A stretch of 64,000 bases of DNA from Brenneria izadpanahii (GTDB taxonomy: Bacteria; Pseudomonadota; Gammaproteobacteria; Enterobacterales; Enterobacteriaceae): the NCBI RefSeq assembly GCF_017569925.1, contig NZ_CP050854.1, positions 868,001-932,000 on the forward strand. Reading direction: 5' to 3'. Position 1 is the stretch's first letter; every line of letters begins with the position of its first letter. The translations under genes and the position numbers were made by a program. Below, one piece after another: positions 9,679-18,800 of the stretch. The notes under the pieces are model-generated. The model saw only the letters and a program-made list of their open reading frames with translations, searched no databases and was not told the origin of the DNA.

Positions 9679-10098
9679 ATGTGGATACAGCATGAAATTC
9701 GTCTGAAACCTAAAGCCAGAGGCTTTCATTTGATTACCGATGAAGTGCTCGCTCAGGTCGGCGAGCTACGGCAAATCAAAGTCGGTCTGATGCATGTTTT
9801 TATCAAGCATACCTCGGCGTCTCTGACGATGAATGAGAATGCCGATCCTACCGTACGACAGGATTTTGAGCGTTTTTTTAATCGTCTGGTGCCGGAAGAT
9901 GAGCCTTATTACCGTCATGTTGATGAAGGCAGCGACGATATGCCCGCCCATCTGAAGGGCAGCCTGTTAGGGAGCAGCCTGACGCTCCCTATCAGCAACG
10001 GACGGCTGAACGTCGGTATCTGGCAGGGTATCTATTTATGCGAACACCGTAACCACGGCGGCAGCCGTACTTTGGTTATTACCCTACAGGGGGAGTAG
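9679..10098 (+). CDS. yjbQ: YjbQ family protein (UPF0047)
   Basis: 139 residues, the usual family length. The conserved motif HTSASLTMNENADPTVRQDF near residue 40 and C-terminal block CEHRNHGGSRTLVITLQGE identify the YjbQ fold; members have weak thiamin phosphate synthase activity and their physiological role is unclear. It follows uvrA by 25 bases, with GGAGG upstream of its ATG, and is probably read from the uvrA transcript; E. coli also has yjbQ near uvrA. Confidence 0.93.
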   Translation: MWIQHEIRLKPKARGFHLITDEVLAQVGELRQIKVGLMHVFIKHTSASLTMNENADPTVRQDFERFFNRLVPEDEPYYRHVDEGSDDMPAHLKGSLLGSSLTLPISNGRLNVGIWQGIYLCEHRNHGGSRTLVITLQGE

Positions 10099-10506
10099 CG
10101 CTACATTATTAATGCCATTGATTACTATCATTCAGATAATTGTTTATTTTTACATGTTTTTTTAGCGAGCAGTAAAGATATGCCGGATCAGGCCGATAGA
10201 ACAGATGGCACTTGGGTGTGACTGTTGCGGATGGATTCGAAGAAGAATAATGATATCTGATTAGGTGTTTAACCGGATATTCCTTACGTTGGTTTCTTAG
10301 ATAGAGACCAGATCTAAGCTATTTTCTTCAGACTGAAAATATTATTTTTTGAATCTCAGCGGTATTGATTTTGTCAGCGTTACTGTTTTTGTATTTCTCT
10401 ATGTTATTCATGGCGATCGCTCTCCTTTCATATCTGCCCATCTTGTTGACATCCCTCATGTGTTGTTTTTTGAGATAGTTTATTTTTTATGGAATTAGGG
10501 GGAGAT
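10099..10506 (+). other. Gap upstream of the chemoreceptor gene
   Basis: AT-rich 408-base gap. Apart from the sigma-28 promoter at 10173-10199 nothing else is recognised; if that promoter is used, the messenger has a leader of about 300 bases. Confidence 0.5.
10173..10199 (+). promoter_or_regulatory. Sigma-28 (FliA) flagellar-class promoter
   Basis: TAAA (10173-10176), a 15-base spacer and GCCGATAG (10192-10199) match the FliA consensus TAAA-N15-GCCGATAA at all but the last base. It points at the chemoreceptor gene, a class of gene that FliA commonly controls. The distance to the start codon (about 300 bases) is longer than usual. Confidence 0.7.
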
Positions 10507-12180
10507 ATGCGTTTATCTGACTGGAAGATCGGTACACGTTTGGTGGCCTGGTTTATTCTGCTCGTCACTATGATTTGTTTTGTTTGCTTGATCTCGATTT
10601 CCCGGTTATCTGGTTTTTATGATAATGCTCGGGGCATCGTTGAAAACATTTATCCACAAACCGTGGACTCAAACCGATTGATTGATAATGTCAACGCCGG
10701 GGTATTGGCGTATCAGAAGCTATTGGTGGTTAAAGGGGAAGATAAAATCAAAGCGGTACAGGATGAGATTACCGCCGTATCCGCTGATATTGTCGCGTTA
10801 ATGGATAAAATAGAAGCCACTGCGACCGATCCCGCCGCCCAGAAAATCATGGATGAGATTAAACAGTACCGGGCTGATTTTAAAAATTCAGGGCAGAAAA
10901 TTATCGATTTGGCAGGCGCGGGCTATCAGGAAGCGGCCATTACTGAATTCAACACCAACACGGATAAGGCCCAGAGCAACTACCGGACCGCCATCACGAA
11001 ACTCATCGATTATCAGGATAACGCCATGTCCGCCACGATTAGCGAAATGGCGCGGACCTATAGCTTTAGCCGTTGGTTGCTGCTGGGAGTTCTATTCGGT
11101 TGTATCGTATTTGGCAGCATGATTGCGGTGGTGATGACGCGCAGCATAACGTTACCGCTTAATCAGGCTTTGCAGGTGGCCAACAACGTTGCGAAAGGCG
11201 ATCTGACGTCAAAAGTTGAAGCGCATGGTAAAGATGAAAGCAGCCAATTGCTGCAGGCGCTGGAGCATATGAATATTAGCCTGCGGGAGATCGTCGGTCA
11301 GGTACGTGAAGGGGCGGAGTCAATTACCACCGCGTCTTCCCAGATTGCGGCGGGTAACCAGGATCTGTCTGCGCGTACGGAGGAGCAGGCCAGTTCGCTG
11401 GAACAAACGGCGTCCTCTATGGAAGAGTTGACGTCGACCATTAAAAATACCGCCGATAATACTCATCAGGCTACGGAGATCGCCAATAAAGCGTCGGATT
11501 CGGCGCAGCGCAGCAGCGCGGTGATGACTTCTGTGACGCAAAAAATGCGCGGGATTCGGGACTCTTCCCAGCGGATGGCGGAAATTATTGGCGTGATTGA
11601 CGGTATCGCTTTCCAGACCAATATTCTGGCGTTAAATGCGGCCGTTGAAGCGGCGCGCGCTGGCGAACAGGGGCGTGGATTCGCCGTGGTGGCGGGAGAA
11701 GTTCGTTCCCTGGCGCAGCGTAGCGCCACGGCGGCGAAAGAAATTAAAGATCTGATTGATGATTCCGTCGGGAAAATTCATGAAGGGATGCAGTTGGTGG
11801 ATAACGCCGAAGAGAATATCAGTGACCTGACGACACATGTCCTGGACGTGAACGCTATCATTGGCGAGATCGCGCAGGCCAGCAATGAACAAAGCGATGG
11901 CATCAATCAGATCAATATTGCCGTAGGGCAGATTGATAGCACTACGCAGCAGAACGCCGCGCTGGTTGAAGAGTCCGCCTCGGCGGCGCTTTCGCTGCAA
12001 TCTCAGGCCAGCATCCTGGCGGAGTCGGTGCGCGCGTTTAAGCTGGGCGATACATCCACGTTTTCCCAGGTAGCGAATACCGTTATTCCGGCTCAGGCCG
12101 CCGCGTTGCCCGCCGCTAATAAATTAGCGGCGGCAGCGACGAAAACGACGGATAATTCACAGGACTGGACATCGTTCTGA
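10507..12180 (+). CDS. Methyl-accepting chemotaxis protein
   Basis: 557-residue inner membrane chemoreceptor. A transmembrane segment at about 12-32 and another at about 185-208 flank a periplasmic four-helix-type sensor domain; a HAMP domain (begins TRSITLPLNQAL) and the cytoplasmic signalling coiled coil follow, with the hairpin tip GIAFQTNILALNAAVEAARA. The last residues, DWTSF, resemble the NWETF pentapeptide that docks the adaptation enzymes CheR and CheB. The start is the ATG at 10507 because GGGGGAG precedes it; an ATG six codons earlier has no ribosome site. The ligand is unknown. A sigma-28 promoter lies upstream and a strong terminator downstream. Confidence 0.95.
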   Translation: MRLSDWKIGTRLVAWFILLVTMICFVCLISISRLSGFYDNARGIVENIYPQTVDSNRLIDNVNAGVLAYQKLLVVKGEDKIKAVQDEITAVSADIVALMDKIEATATDPAAQKIMDEIKQYRADFKNSGQKIIDLAGAGYQEAAITEFNTNTDKAQSNYRTAITKLIDYQDNAMSATISEMARTYSFSRWLLLGVLFGCIVFGSMIAVVMTRSITLPLNQALQVANNVAKGDLTSKVEAHGKDESSQLLQALEHMNISLREIVGQVREGAESITTASSQIAAGNQDLSARTEEQASSLEQTASSMEELTSTIKNTADNTHQATEIANKASDSAQRSSAVMTSVTQKMRGIRDSSQRMAEIIGVIDGIAFQTNILALNAAVEAARAGEQGRGFAVVAGEVRSLAQRSATAAKEIKDLIDDSVGKIHEGMQLVDNAEENISDLTTHVLDVNAIIGEIAQASNEQSDGINQINIAVGQIDSTTQQNAALVEESASAALSLQSQASILAESVRAFKLGDTSTFSQVANTVIPAQAAALPAANKLAAAATKTTDNSQDWTSF

Positions 12181-12252
12181 GTCTGAACGAAGCCATTTCC
12201 TTGCGAAGAATGACATCGTTTCCCTGAGAAACTCTTTCCGCTTTTAAACAAC

Positions 12253-12277
12253 AAGCGCCGCCTAAAAGGCGGCGCTT
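12253..12277 (+). terminator. Terminator of the chemoreceptor gene
   Basis: AAGCGCCGCC (12253-12262) pairs perfectly with GGCGGCGCTT (12268-12277) around a TAAAA loop. It abuts the end of the small CRISPR array and separates the two. Confidence 0.8.
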
Positions 12278-12278
12278 T

Positions 12279-12426
12279 GCTATCTACTGCCTGTACGGCG
12301 GTGAACCTGGATAACGGCCGTTTTGCCCTGAGCGTTCATTTCTGAGCTGCCTGTGCGGCGGTAAACTCCTCGATCCTCAACATCCACCAGTCGCTGTATT
12401 TCTGAGCTGCCTGTGCGGCGGTAAAC
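12279..12426 (-). CRISPR. Small type I-F CRISPR array, 3 repeats and 2 spacers
   Basis: Two identical 28-base repeats (12339-12366 and 12399-12426) and a degenerate terminal repeat (12279-12306) are separated by two 32-base spacers (12307-12338 and 12367-12398). On the minus strand the repeat starts GTTTACCGCCGCACAGGCAG and ends CTCAGAAA. The decayed repeat is at the left, so the leader is on the right and the array is read leftward, divergently from cas1. Compared with the large array the repeat differs at positions 4, 7 and 12. The change at position 7 puts C opposite A19 in the Cas6f hairpin, which weakens the processing stem in every copy. Confidence 0.92.
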
Positions 12427-12797
12427 CGTTGCCCATCAACACTAATTGATTGGTTTTGAAAGAACAATCGTTAAACTTCTCTGCAGACCCTTTTTTATTC
12501 TGTTTTATATAACTAATTGAATTTATTTAAAATAAATAAAATCCCATAAAAAGGGGAGGACGCGAGAGCCTTCTTTCTGTAAAAAGGGAAGTCGGTATTG
12601 TCGATTTGGGCATTTCATTCTTCGATGATATATCTGAACGCTATCAGATATCCGTTTTTTCTATTTTAATTAAAATATTGCTATCGATATTCTCTTTTCT
12701 ATATTTAATCGTGTACCAACATCTTGTTCGAGAAATAATTTCTAACGTATAAAAATACATCATCAATTTTTAAATATATTTTTCAGGATTGTTGCAT
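12427..12797. other. Leader of the small array and promoter region of the cas operon
   Basis: 371 AT-rich bases between the array and cas1 with no ORF. It must carry the leader of the leftward array and the promoter of the rightward cas genes. The part next to the first repeat differs from the leader of the large array. Confidence 0.6.
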
Positions 12798-13778
12798 ATG
12801 GATAACGCATTCAGCCCCTCTGATCTAAAAACTATTCTGCATTCAAAGCGTTCTAATATTTATTATCTGCAATATTGCCGCATTTTAGTCAATGGCGGAC
12901 GAGTCGAATACGTTACCGATGAAGGGAAGCAGTCGTTGTATTGGAATATCCCTATCGCCAATACCAGCGTCATTATGCTGGGAACCGGAACATCCATTAC
13001 TCAAGCGGCGATGCGTGAATTTGCCCGTGCGGGCGTGATGGTCGGTTTTTGCGGCGGAGGCGGAACGCCGTTGTTTGCGGCAAATGAAGTGGACGTGGAT
13101 GTTTCATGGCTAACGCCGCAGAGTGAATATCGGCCTACAGCGTATTTACAAGATTGGGTGAGCTTTTGGTTTGATGATGAAAAACGCCTGGCCGCGGCGG
13201 TTGCTTTTCAAAAGGTACGAATTACACAGATTCGTCGTCACTGGCTGCATAGCCGCATGGAGAGAGAACAAGGGTTTATGCTGAGCAATGACAGGCTATT
13301 AGCCTTGCTCGATCGTTATGAACAAAATTTGTCTCAGTGCGCCGATAGCAACGATCTTCTGGCGCAGGAGGCGGTGATGACCAAAGCGCTGTATAAGCTG
13401 GCGGCTAATGCCGTTAATTATGGCGAGTTTGTCCGTGCGAAGCGGGGCGGCGGGGTCGACCTGGCAAACCGCTTTCTCGACCACGGTAATTATCTGGCCT
13501 ATGGATTGGCGGCGGTCGCCACCTGGGTTATCGGCTTGCCGCATGGACTGGCCGTGTTGCATGGTAAAACCCGACGTGGCGGATTGGTATTTGATGTCGC
13601 GGACCTGATTAAAGATGCATTGGTATTACCGCAGGCCTTTCTTGCGGCAATGGCTGGGGATGATGAGCAAGAATTTCGCCAGCGTTGCCTAAATGGTTTT
13701 CAGCAGGCAGAAGCGTTGGATGTAATGATTGACGCCCTGCAAACCGTTGCCAGCCAATTAAGTCAGGTCGGCCGATGA
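12798..13778 (+). CDS. cas1: CRISPR-associated endonuclease Cas1, type I-F
   Basis: 326 residues. Cas1 with Cas2 integrates new spacers at the leader end of the array. The metal-binding residues are present: E in QEAVMTKALYK, H in GLPHGLAVLHGK and D in FDVADLIKDALVLPQ. The start is the ATG at 12798 (MDNAFSPSDLK) with AGGAT upstream; the longer reading uses a TTG. Its stop overlaps the cas3 start (ATGA), typical of the I-F operon cas1-cas2/3-csy1-csy2-csy3-cas6f. All catalytic residues are intact, so adaptation may be possible. Confidence 0.97.
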   Translation: MDNAFSPSDLKTILHSKRSNIYYLQYCRILVNGGRVEYVTDEGKQSLYWNIPIANTSVIMLGTGTSITQAAMREFARAGVMVGFCGGGGTPLFAANEVDVDVSWLTPQSEYRPTAYLQDWVSFWFDDEKRLAAAVAFQKVRITQIRRHWLHSRMEREQGFMLSNDRLLALLDRYEQNLSQCADSNDLLAQEAVMTKALYKLAANAVNYGEFVRAKRGGGVDLANRFLDHGNYLAYGLAAVATWVIGLPHGLAVLHGKTRRGGLVFDVADLIKDALVLPQAFLAAMAGDDEQEFRQRCLNGFQQAEALDVMIDALQTVASQLSQVGR

Positions 13779-16700
13779 ATATTTTGCTGGTTTCCCAATG
13801 TAATAAACGGGCGTTGACAGAAACACGACGAGTATTGGATCAGTTTGCCGAGCGCAAAGGCGAGCGAACCTGGCAAACGGCAATTACGCTGGAGGGCTTG
13901 AATACCTTACGCAAGCTGCTGCGTAAAACGGCCCGGCGTAATACCGCGGTGGCCTGTCACTGGATAAAAAGCGCTAACCGGACGGAGCTGCTATGGATTG
14001 TAGGCAATCTCCGCCGCTTTAATGCCCAGGGGGTTGTGCCAACCAACGCCACCGAACGGGATATTCTAAAAGCGCAGGATGAAAATCAGTGGCACAGTAT
14101 TGAAGCTATCGCTTTGCTGGCCGCCATCGCCGGGTTGTTTCATGACTTTGGCAAAGCCAATTCGCTATTTCAGCAGGGGCTGCGCGGCAAAGGAAAAACC
14201 TTCCAGCCCTATCGGCATGAGTGGATTTCACTGCGTCTGTTTCAGGCGTTTGTCGGCGATGGTGATGATGCCGGCTGGCTTAACGCGCTGAGTCATATTG
14301 ATATTGCCGATGAGGCGGCGTTACTTCAACGGCTGCAAAAAGATGGATTAACCCCATTTAGCAATCCTTTTAAAGCGTTGCCGCCGCTGGCGACGGTCGT
14401 GGCCTGGCTGATTGCGTCGCATCATCGTCTGCCTGCTTATCCGGCAACCAAAAATCATACCGTTCCCCCGCAACTGGAAGAGGCGGATAGCTGGCTGACT
14501 CATCAGCTAACCGCCGAGTGGAACTCCATCAATATGACTCGGAATGACTGGTGCGAACAGGATAAACGGTCGATCTGGCATTTTCCGCACGGTACGCCGA
14601 TACGCAGCGAAACGTGGCGCGGTAAAGCGCATAAGTTTGCCGACCGGGCGCGGCAGTTGGGTTCGCTGACGCAGTTCGGGGCGCTCAGTCAGCGCTTTAC
14701 CAGTCATCTGGCGCGTTTGGTCCTGATGCTGGCTGACCACCACTATTCATCGCTATCGCCGACCGCAGGCTGGCAGGATGCCGGCTACGCCGCAGTTGCC
14801 AACACCGATCGCCAGAGCGGGGAAATGAAACAGATGCTGGACGAGCACTGTATCGGCGTGGGGCAGAATGCCTTACTGCTGGGGCGCAGCCTGCCGCAAG
14901 TGAGAAAAACGTTACCTTCCATCACCCGGCATAAAGGGTTTAAGCAGCGTACTACCCACGCTAAATATCGTTGGCAGGATCGCGCATTTGACGTGGCCTG
15001 CGCGCTGCGCGAGCGCTCTGCGGAACGAGGTTTTTTCGGGGTAAACATGGCCTCGACCGGCTGCGGTAAAACTTTCGCCAACGCCCGTATTATGTACGGC
15101 TTGGCGGACGAAAAGCAGGGCTGCCGCTTTTCCATTGCGTTGGGGTTACGCACGTTGACGCTGCAAACCGGCGACGCGCTACGGGAAAAGCTGACGCTAC
15201 AGGATGATGATCTGGCGGTGTTGATCGGCTCACAGGCCGTGACGCAACTGCATGCGTTGAACCGCGAAACCGCTGGCGTGGCCGAGCGTTCGGGCAGTGA
15301 ATCCGCCGATACTTTATTTGCGGAACATCAGTATGTCAGCTACGACGGCAGTCTGGATGACGGACGCCTTAGCGCCTGGCTGAGTAAAAATCCCGCGCTG
15401 CATAAATTGCTTAGCGCGCCGGTATTGGTATCAACCATCGATCACCTGATGCCCGCCACCGAAGGCGTGCGCGGCGGCAAACAGATTGCGCCCATGTTGA
15501 GGCTGTTGACCGCCGATCTGGTGTTGGATGAACCGGACGACTTCGATATTGACGATCTCCCCGCGCTGTGTCGTCTGGTGAATTGGGCAGGGATGTTGGG
15601 ATCCCGTGTGTTGCTCTCTTCCGCTACTCTGCCGCCGGCGTTGATTCAAGCGCTATTTAACGCCTATCGTAGCGGACGGACCGACTTTCAGCAGGCATGG
15701 GGTAAACCGGGAACGCCCGTTGACGTTTGCTGCGCCTGGTTTGATGAACATGGCGCGCGGCAAAGCGACCATCAGACGGGTAAAACCTTTAAGCAAGCGC
15801 ATGAGGCATTTGTGGCGGCGCGGGTAGAGAAACTGCAACAGGCTCCGGTGCTGCGTTTGGCTGAGTTGATACCGGTTTCGGCGGCCGGCGCCAAAGCCGA
15901 TGGCGTGATCGCCGGCGTGGCGGAATGTCTTCATCAATCCATGATCACGCTGCACCAGGCGCATCACCAGACACATGCGTCAGGTAAAAGCGTATCGCTG
16001 GGGCTGATTCGGATGGCGAATATCAATCCGCTGGTCGCCGTGGCGCGCGCGCTTTTGGCAACGCCGTCGCCTGATGATTACCACATCCACTACTGTGTTT
16101 ATCACAGCCAGCATCCGCTGGCGATGCGTTCTTTTATCGAACGGCGGCTGGACGCTTCGCTTACGCGTTATGAGTCCGAGATGTTATGGCAAATAGCGGA
16201 AATTCGGCAGGCGCTGGAATGTGGACGTGAACGTCATCACCTGTTTGTCGTGCTGGCGACCTCTGTGGCGGAGGTGGGGAGGGACCATGATTACGACTGG
16301 GGGATTGCCGAACCCAGTTCTATGCGTTCGCTGATCCAGCTTGCCGGGCGTATTCAACGGCACCGCCGGCAGGAACCTGCTGCGCCAAATCTGCATGTTT
16401 TGCGTCAGAACGTAAGGGCGTTGCGGGGCTGTTATCCCGCATACTGCCGCCCCGGTTTTGAGGCTTTCGATACCTTGCTCGATAGCCATGACCTGCGCGA
16501 TTTATTGCAGGATGAGGAGTATCAGTCTATCTGCGCCATCCCGCGTATTCAGCAGCGCCCGCAGCTTAAGCAATCGCTGAGCCTGGTGGATCTGGAACAC
16601 TATGCGCTGCGTAGAATGCTGCAGGGCAAAAAAAGTGACACGGATAGGTTCTACGCTGCCTTATGGTGGAAAACATCGGCCGACTGGTGCGGTGAACTGC

Positions 16701-17044
16701 AACGCCGTAAGCCGTTCCGCCAGTCGTCGCCGGATGAACAGCACTATTTATGGATAGCCGAAGAGGGGGACGAGCCTGAGTTCAAAATGCCCGACGACGG
16801 CGTAAGCGGCTGGAAAGCGAGCTATGTTTTTCAGCCGGTATCCGTTACCTGCGCCAAAGGCGTTGGCAGTTGGCTGACCGTGGACTATCAGGATATTTAT
16901 GCGCAACTGTCGGAAAAGCTGGATATGGAGCTCAGCGCCATTAGCCAGCGGTTTGGCGAAATCAACCTGCCGGTACGGGATGCAGAGAAAAACGAAAGGT
17001 GGCTATGGCACCCGCTGCTCGGGGTGTTTGGCGCACTCGACTGA
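13775..17044 (+). CDS. cas3: Cas2-Cas3 fusion nuclease/helicase, type I-F
   Basis: 1089 residues. The N-terminal ~95 residues are the Cas2-like domain fused to Cas3 in type I-F (starts MNILLVSQCNKRALTETRRV). The HD nuclease shows FHDFGKAN near residue 125. The superfamily 2 helicase has Walker A MASTGCGKTFAN near 427, the DEAD-type box VLDEPDDFD near 585, SSATLP near 615 and motif VI QLAGRIQRHR near 853. It degrades DNA bound by the Csy complex and takes part in spacer acquisition with Cas1. No frameshift or lost motif is seen. It overlaps cas1 by four bases. Confidence 0.97.
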   Translation: MNILLVSQCNKRALTETRRVLDQFAERKGERTWQTAITLEGLNTLRKLLRKTARRNTAVACHWIKSANRTELLWIVGNLRRFNAQGVVPTNATERDILKAQDENQWHSIEAIALLAAIAGLFHDFGKANSLFQQGLRGKGKTFQPYRHEWISLRLFQAFVGDGDDAGWLNALSHIDIADEAALLQRLQKDGLTPFSNPFKALPPLATVVAWLIASHHRLPAYPATKNHTVPPQLEEADSWLTHQLTAEWNSINMTRNDWCEQDKRSIWHFPHGTPIRSETWRGKAHKFADRARQLGSLTQFGALSQRFTSHLARLVLMLADHHYSSLSPTAGWQDAGYAAVANTDRQSGEMKQMLDEHCIGVGQNALLLGRSLPQVRKTLPSITRHKGFKQRTTHAKYRWQDRAFDVACALRERSAERGFFGVNMASTGCGKTFANARIMYGLADEKQGCRFSIALGLRTLTLQTGDALREKLTLQDDDLAVLIGSQAVTQLHALNRETAGVAERSGSESADTLFAEHQYVSYDGSLDDGRLSAWLSKNPALHKLLSAPVLVSTIDHLMPATEGVRGGKQIAPMLRLLTADLVLDEPDDFDIDDLPALCRLVNWAGMLGSRVLLSSATLPPALIQALFNAYRSGRTDFQQAWGKPGTPVDVCCAWFDEHGARQSDHQTGKTFKQAHEAFVAARVEKLQQAPVLRLAELIPVSAAGAKADGVIAGVAECLHQSMITLHQAHHQTHASGKSVSLGLIRMANINPLVAVARALLATPSPDDYHIHYCVYHSQHPLAMRSFIERRLDASLTRYESEMLWQIAEIRQALECGRERHHLFVVLATSVAEVGRDHDYDWGIAEPSSMRSLIQLAGRIQRHRRQEPAAPNLHVLRQNVRALRGCYPAYCRPGFEAFDTLLDSHDLRDLLQDEEYQSICAIPRIQQRPQLKQSLSLVDLEHYALRRMLQGKKSDTDRFYAALWWKTSADWCGELQRRKPFRQSSPDEQHYLWIAEEGDEPEFKMPDDGVSGWKASYVFQPVSVTCAKGVGSWLTVDYQDIYAQLSEKLDMELSAISQRFGEINLPVRDAEKNERWLWHPLLGVFGALD

Positions 17045-17052
17045 GTGCGCCG

Positions 17053-17067
17053 CTACCTGTGCGGTAG
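17053..17067 (-). repeat. Lone CRISPR-repeat-like hairpin just after cas3
   Basis: Read on the minus strand, CTACC-GCACA-GGTAG has the five-pair stem and five-base loop of the Cas6f hairpin, and its loop equals that of the small array. The bases around it (ACTACCGCACAGGTAG) differ from the large-array repeat at three places, two of which are a compensating pair (positions 8 and 18). It starts nine bases after the cas3 stop codon. It may be a solo repeat relic or a processing/termination element in the cas transcript. Confidence 0.45.
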
Positions 17068-17259
17068 TTACAACTTAAGGAATACCAATAATACATATTT
17101 CTAAACTACTTGTTCAGCAGTGACCGTATCATAAAATTTCTAAAAATTTAAAGCCATTTATTTAAATAATACAAATTATACATAGGTATTGATCACTTGT
17201 TGTTCTAGCTATAAGATATCAACCATCGAAGCTGATTTAACTAAGTGATGGGGATGACT

Positions 17260-17424
17260 ATGAAACGAGAAAAATTCAAAACGCTGTTTTGTGTAACCTT
17301 TATTCTGGCATTCACATTTTTCAGCAAACCAATAACGGTTAATACGCACAATGCGCGTCAATTTATCCAAGGCCAACAACAGTTTTCAATACTTTCACTA
17401 ACGTTCAATGATCGTTTTTTTTAA
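17260..17424 (+). CDS. 54-residue small protein between cas3 and csy1
   Basis: ORF of 54 codons, MKREKFKTLFCVTFILAF..., ending in LTFNDRFF with tandem stops TAA TAA. GGGGA sits six bases ahead of the ATG at 17260, a good ribosome site; two further in-frame ATGs lie just upstream (17248, 17254). Charged N-terminus followed by a hydrophobic stretch (about 9-21) suggests a membrane anchor or signal peptide. The 436-base gap between cas3 and csy1 is AT-rich, unlike the flanking cas genes, so either the ORF arrived by insertion or this is a promoter region with a chance ORF. No family recognised. Confidence 0.5.
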   Translation: MKREKFKTLFCVTFILAFTFFSKPITVNTHNARQFIQGQQQFSILSLTFNDRFF

Positions 17425-17480
17425 TAAGGTAATCTTCTTATTTGGGTAGAATTGCCTAGCCTATTATCAAGGAGTTGCAC

Positions 17481-18800
17481 ATGGAAGGGGACGGACTAAG
17501 CCGGTTTATTATCGGCTATATCGAAAACCGCAAACGCCTTAAACTTGATGCTGCGGAGAAAAAGTTTGCCGGCGATGCGCATGCGTTGGCGGCGGAAGTG
17601 CAGGAGATTAATGCGCGCTATCAGGTTCAGACCTGGCTGACCGATGCGGCTTCCCGCGCAGGACAGATAAGCCTGGTCACGCATGCGTTGAAGTTTACCC
17701 ACAGCGACGCCAAAGGCAGCAGCGTGTTCAGTACGGCTTCCGCCGAGGAAAAACCGGAATACCTTTCCACCGCCGCGCTGAAGCAGCCGGAGGTGGACGC
17801 GGTAGGAAATGCCGCGGCGCTGGACGTGGCGAAACTGCTGCAAACCGAGTATCAGGGCGATTCGCTGGCATCCGCGTTACAGCGTGGCGATGATTCCGCG
17901 CTAGCCGCCCTGGCGGACGATCCCCGGCAGTTAGCGCAGTGGATCAACGGCTTTAAGCAAGCGTTAACGGATAAACAGCCCAGTTCTCACAAGCTGGCAA
18001 AGCAAATCTATTTTCCCTTATCGGATACGCCCGCCGACGGCCAGTATCACTTAATTAGCCCGCTTTATTCCTCCTCACTGGCGCAGGCGCTATATCAACG
18101 CATTACGCCTACCCGCTTTGGCGATGAAGCCAAAGCCATACGTCAGGCCAGAAAGGAGAAGCGCTGGCATGATGCTATCGACGTCTCCTATCCCAATCTC
18201 GCCGCACAAAACATGGGGGGAACCAAGCCGCAGAATATCTCGTTTCTTAACAGTGGGCGTCGCGGCAAATCATACTTATTGCCCTGTGCCGCGCCTGCAT
18301 GGGAACGCGTATCCAAACCGCCGCTTCTGCATAAATCCATTTTTCGCCCCCGGGGCGAGTTTGCCTCTCTTGCTTATCCATTAGTTCGGCAGATGCAGCA
18401 ATTTCTGCTCAGCGTGAGATCCGTCAGCAACACGATGGAAATCCGCCAGCAGTGTTGGGCGTATGCCGACAGCATTATCGATAGCCTGTTTAACTATGTG
18501 GCCGCCGTGCAGAACCTGGAGGCGGGCTGGAGTGGTGATGAAGCATGCGTGTTGAAGCGTTCTCAGCAGCTTTGGCTCGATCCCTATCGGGGCGAAACCG
18601 ACCGGGATTTTAAACGTGAACGGGAAAGCGAGGATTGGAGAAAAGAGGTTGCGCATGACTTCGGCGTTTGGCTGAACCGTCAATTAGAGCATGAGCAATT
18701 GCGTTTTAGCGAGGTTGAACGGCGCGAGTGGTCGACGGCCAATCTGTTTAAGCGCCGGATGCGGGAACTGGAGTTCGAACTGATGGAGGCGATGCGATGA
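17481..18800 (+). CDS. csy1: Csy1 (Cas8f), type I-F Cascade large subunit
   Basis: 439 residues. Csy1 binds the crRNA 5' handle and recognises the PAM as a heterodimer with Csy2. The conserved block [20 protein letters not shown] near residue 250 identifies the family. The start is the ATG at 17481, six bases after AAGGAG; the longer reading begins at a TTG. Its stop overlaps the csy2 start (ATGA at 18797-18800), indicating coupled translation of the interference complex genes. Confidence 0.96.
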   Translation: MEGDGLSRFIIGYIENRKRLKLDAAEKKFAGDAHALAAEVQEINARYQVQTWLTDAASRAGQISLVTHALKFTHSDAKGSSVFSTASAEEKPEYLSTAALKQPEVDAVGNAAALDVAKLLQTEYQGDSLASALQRGDDSALAALADDPRQLAQWINGFKQALTDKQPSSHKLAKQIYFPLSDTPADGQYHLISPLYSSSLAQALYQRITPTRFGDEAKAIRQARKEKRWHDAIDVSYPNLAAQNMGGTKPQNISFLNSGRRGKSYLLPCAAPAWERVSKPPLLHKSIFRPRGEFASLAYPLVRQMQQFLLSVRSVSNTMEIRQQCWAYADSIIDSLFNYVAAVQNLEAGWSGDEACVLKRSQQLWLDPYRGETDRDFKRERESEDWRKEVAHDFGVWLNRQLEHEQLRFSEVERREWSTANLFKRRMRELEFELMEAMR

